NCBI GenBank assembly: GCA_031274845.1
Contig: JAISPN010000123.1
Coordinates: 1 to 5,605 of the forward strand
Direction of reading: 5' to 3'
Length of the DNA: 5,605 nt
Source: Acidobacteriaceae bacterium
Lineage (GTDB): Bacteria; Acidobacteriota; Vicinamibacteria; Vicinamibacterales; CAVVIG01
Shown: piece after piece, positions 4,979-5,605 of the stretch
Layout of the letters: each line of letters begins with the position of its first letter
Position numbering within the stretch: the first letter of the stretch is position 1
The notes under the pieces: generated by a model
Databases searched by the model: none
Told to the model about the DNA's origin: nothing
The model's input: only the letters and a program-made list of their open reading frames with translations
Program-made: the position numbers and the translations under genes

Positions 4979-5605
4979 CAGGCGCGCGGGCGGGGGTTCT
5001 CGCTCGTGGCGTTCAATTGCCACAGCTTCGCAAACTTGAGGAAGACGTAATACGCGTTCATGGTCGAGATGATGAACCCCGGCGTCCCGTCACGAAAGCC
5101 CCCCTTCGCAATGTAGTTGCGAAGGAAGGCGAGCGGCGGATGCGTCAGCAGCTGCCACAGCGTGGCGCGCCGTCCATCTTCTTTCATCTGCCGCGCCGCG
5201 TAGGTGGTGTAGCGATCGATTGTTTCGAGATGGTCGGCGATGTCGCGGTACGCGTAATGTTCAAGCTCGCAGCCGAGGACGCCGATGGTGCCGTCTACGT
5301 TGACGCCTTCGTGGACGTAGCGTCCCGTCCAGCGCGCCACGCGCCGGTCGTAGAGGCGCAACTGCCGATCGGGATACCAGTCGGTGCTCCGGACCCAGCG
5401 TCCAAGATGCCAGGTGACGCGCGGAATCCAGTACGCCTGATGCGTGGGTGTCTGAAGCGTCCGCTGGATCTCTGCTGCAAGTTCTGGCGTGACCCGTTCG
5501 TCGGCGTCGAGCGACAAAATCCATTCGTTGCGCGCGAGCGAGGCGGCGAAGTTTTTCTGCGCGACGTAGCCGGGCCACGGACGCACGACGACGCGATCGG
5601 TGAAG
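4978..5605 (-). CDS. GT2 glycosyltransferase, WaaE/LgtF-like (5' end outside window)
   Basis: The frame is open to the right edge, so the start lies beyond the window; 208 C-terminal residues are visible. They begin FTDRVVVRPWPGYVAQKNFA, then WILSLDADERVTPEL, the signature of the GT2 subfamily that includes WaaE/KdtX and LgtF, inverting transferases adding glucose or a similar sugar to the lipopolysaccharide inner core. Asp33-Ala-Asp35 of the visible part is the DXD-type metal and nucleotide-sugar site. RVTWHLGRWVRSTDWYPD, RLYDRRVARWTGRYVHEGV and HPPLAFLRNYIAKGGFRDG, then a hydrophobic YYVFLKFAKLW end, are typical of the later part of the fold and its membrane-associating tail. Members are about 250-260 residues, so some 50 residues with the first nucleotide-binding strand (KNEE... 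VDSGSTD type) are missing. The stop TGA overlaps the GT4 start by one base, implying one operon. A GTG at 5586 is an internal codon, not the start. Confidence 0.88.
   Translation of the reverse strand, partial: FTDRVVVRPWPGYVAQKNFAASLARNEWILSLDADERVTPELAAEIQRTLQTPTHQAYWIPRVTWHLGRWVRSTDWYPDRQLRLYDRRVARWTGRYVHEGVNVDGTIGVLGCELEHYAYRDIADHLETIDRYTTYAARQMKEDGRRATLWQLLTHPPLAFLRNYIAKGGFRDGTPGFIISTMNAYYVFLKFAKLWQLNATSENPRPRA

Overview
The window is GC-rich, densely coding bacterial DNA with no RNA genes and no complete mobile element. The gene set points to a Gram-negative outer-membrane bacterium. It holds two glycosyltransferases of the kind used on lipopolysaccharide core or other envelope glycans, a membrane-anchored penicillin-acylase-type Ntn hydrolase, a TIGR02757/DUF2400 protein and a DUF433/DUF5615 toxin-antitoxin remnant. 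Codon use and the style of these proteins recall Acidobacteriota (Vicinamibacteria-like). That placement is an inference from memory of similar proteins, not a proof.

Layout. (1) 85-419, plus strand: a two-gene module with an ATGA overlap, a DUF433 antitoxin followed by a DUF5615 PIN-like toxin. Both genes are shortened and look internally deleted in frame. (2) 339-526: an imperfect inverted repeat. Its left arm is the 3' part of the toxin gene, and its right arm is a diverged second copy of the same coding segment on the minus strand, ending at the stop codon of the next gene. (3) 526-3012, minus strand: an apparently intact 828-residue penicillin acylase family protein. (4) 3013-3033: a 21-bp divergent gap with a possible shared promoter core. 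(5) 3034-3936, plus strand: a TIGR02757/DUF2400 gene that keeps family-like sequence over its whole length but has an in-frame TGA at codon 161, inside a perfect 7-bp hairpin. (6) 3836-5605, minus strand: two coupled glycosyltransferase genes, a GT2 WaaE/LgtF-like gene (5' end outside the window) followed by a GT4 gene. The GT4 gene overlaps the 3' end of the DUF2400 gene tail to tail by about 100 bp.

How the genes work together: only the GT2-GT4 pair looks like a functional unit (envelope glycan assembly). The acylase and the DUF2400 gene are divergent neighbours with no obvious shared pathway. The most interesting points are the in-frame TGA in an otherwise preserved gene, a residue-level resemblance of the DUF2400 protein to endonuclease III-type DNA glycosylases, and the compact, rearranged toxin-antitoxin remnant.
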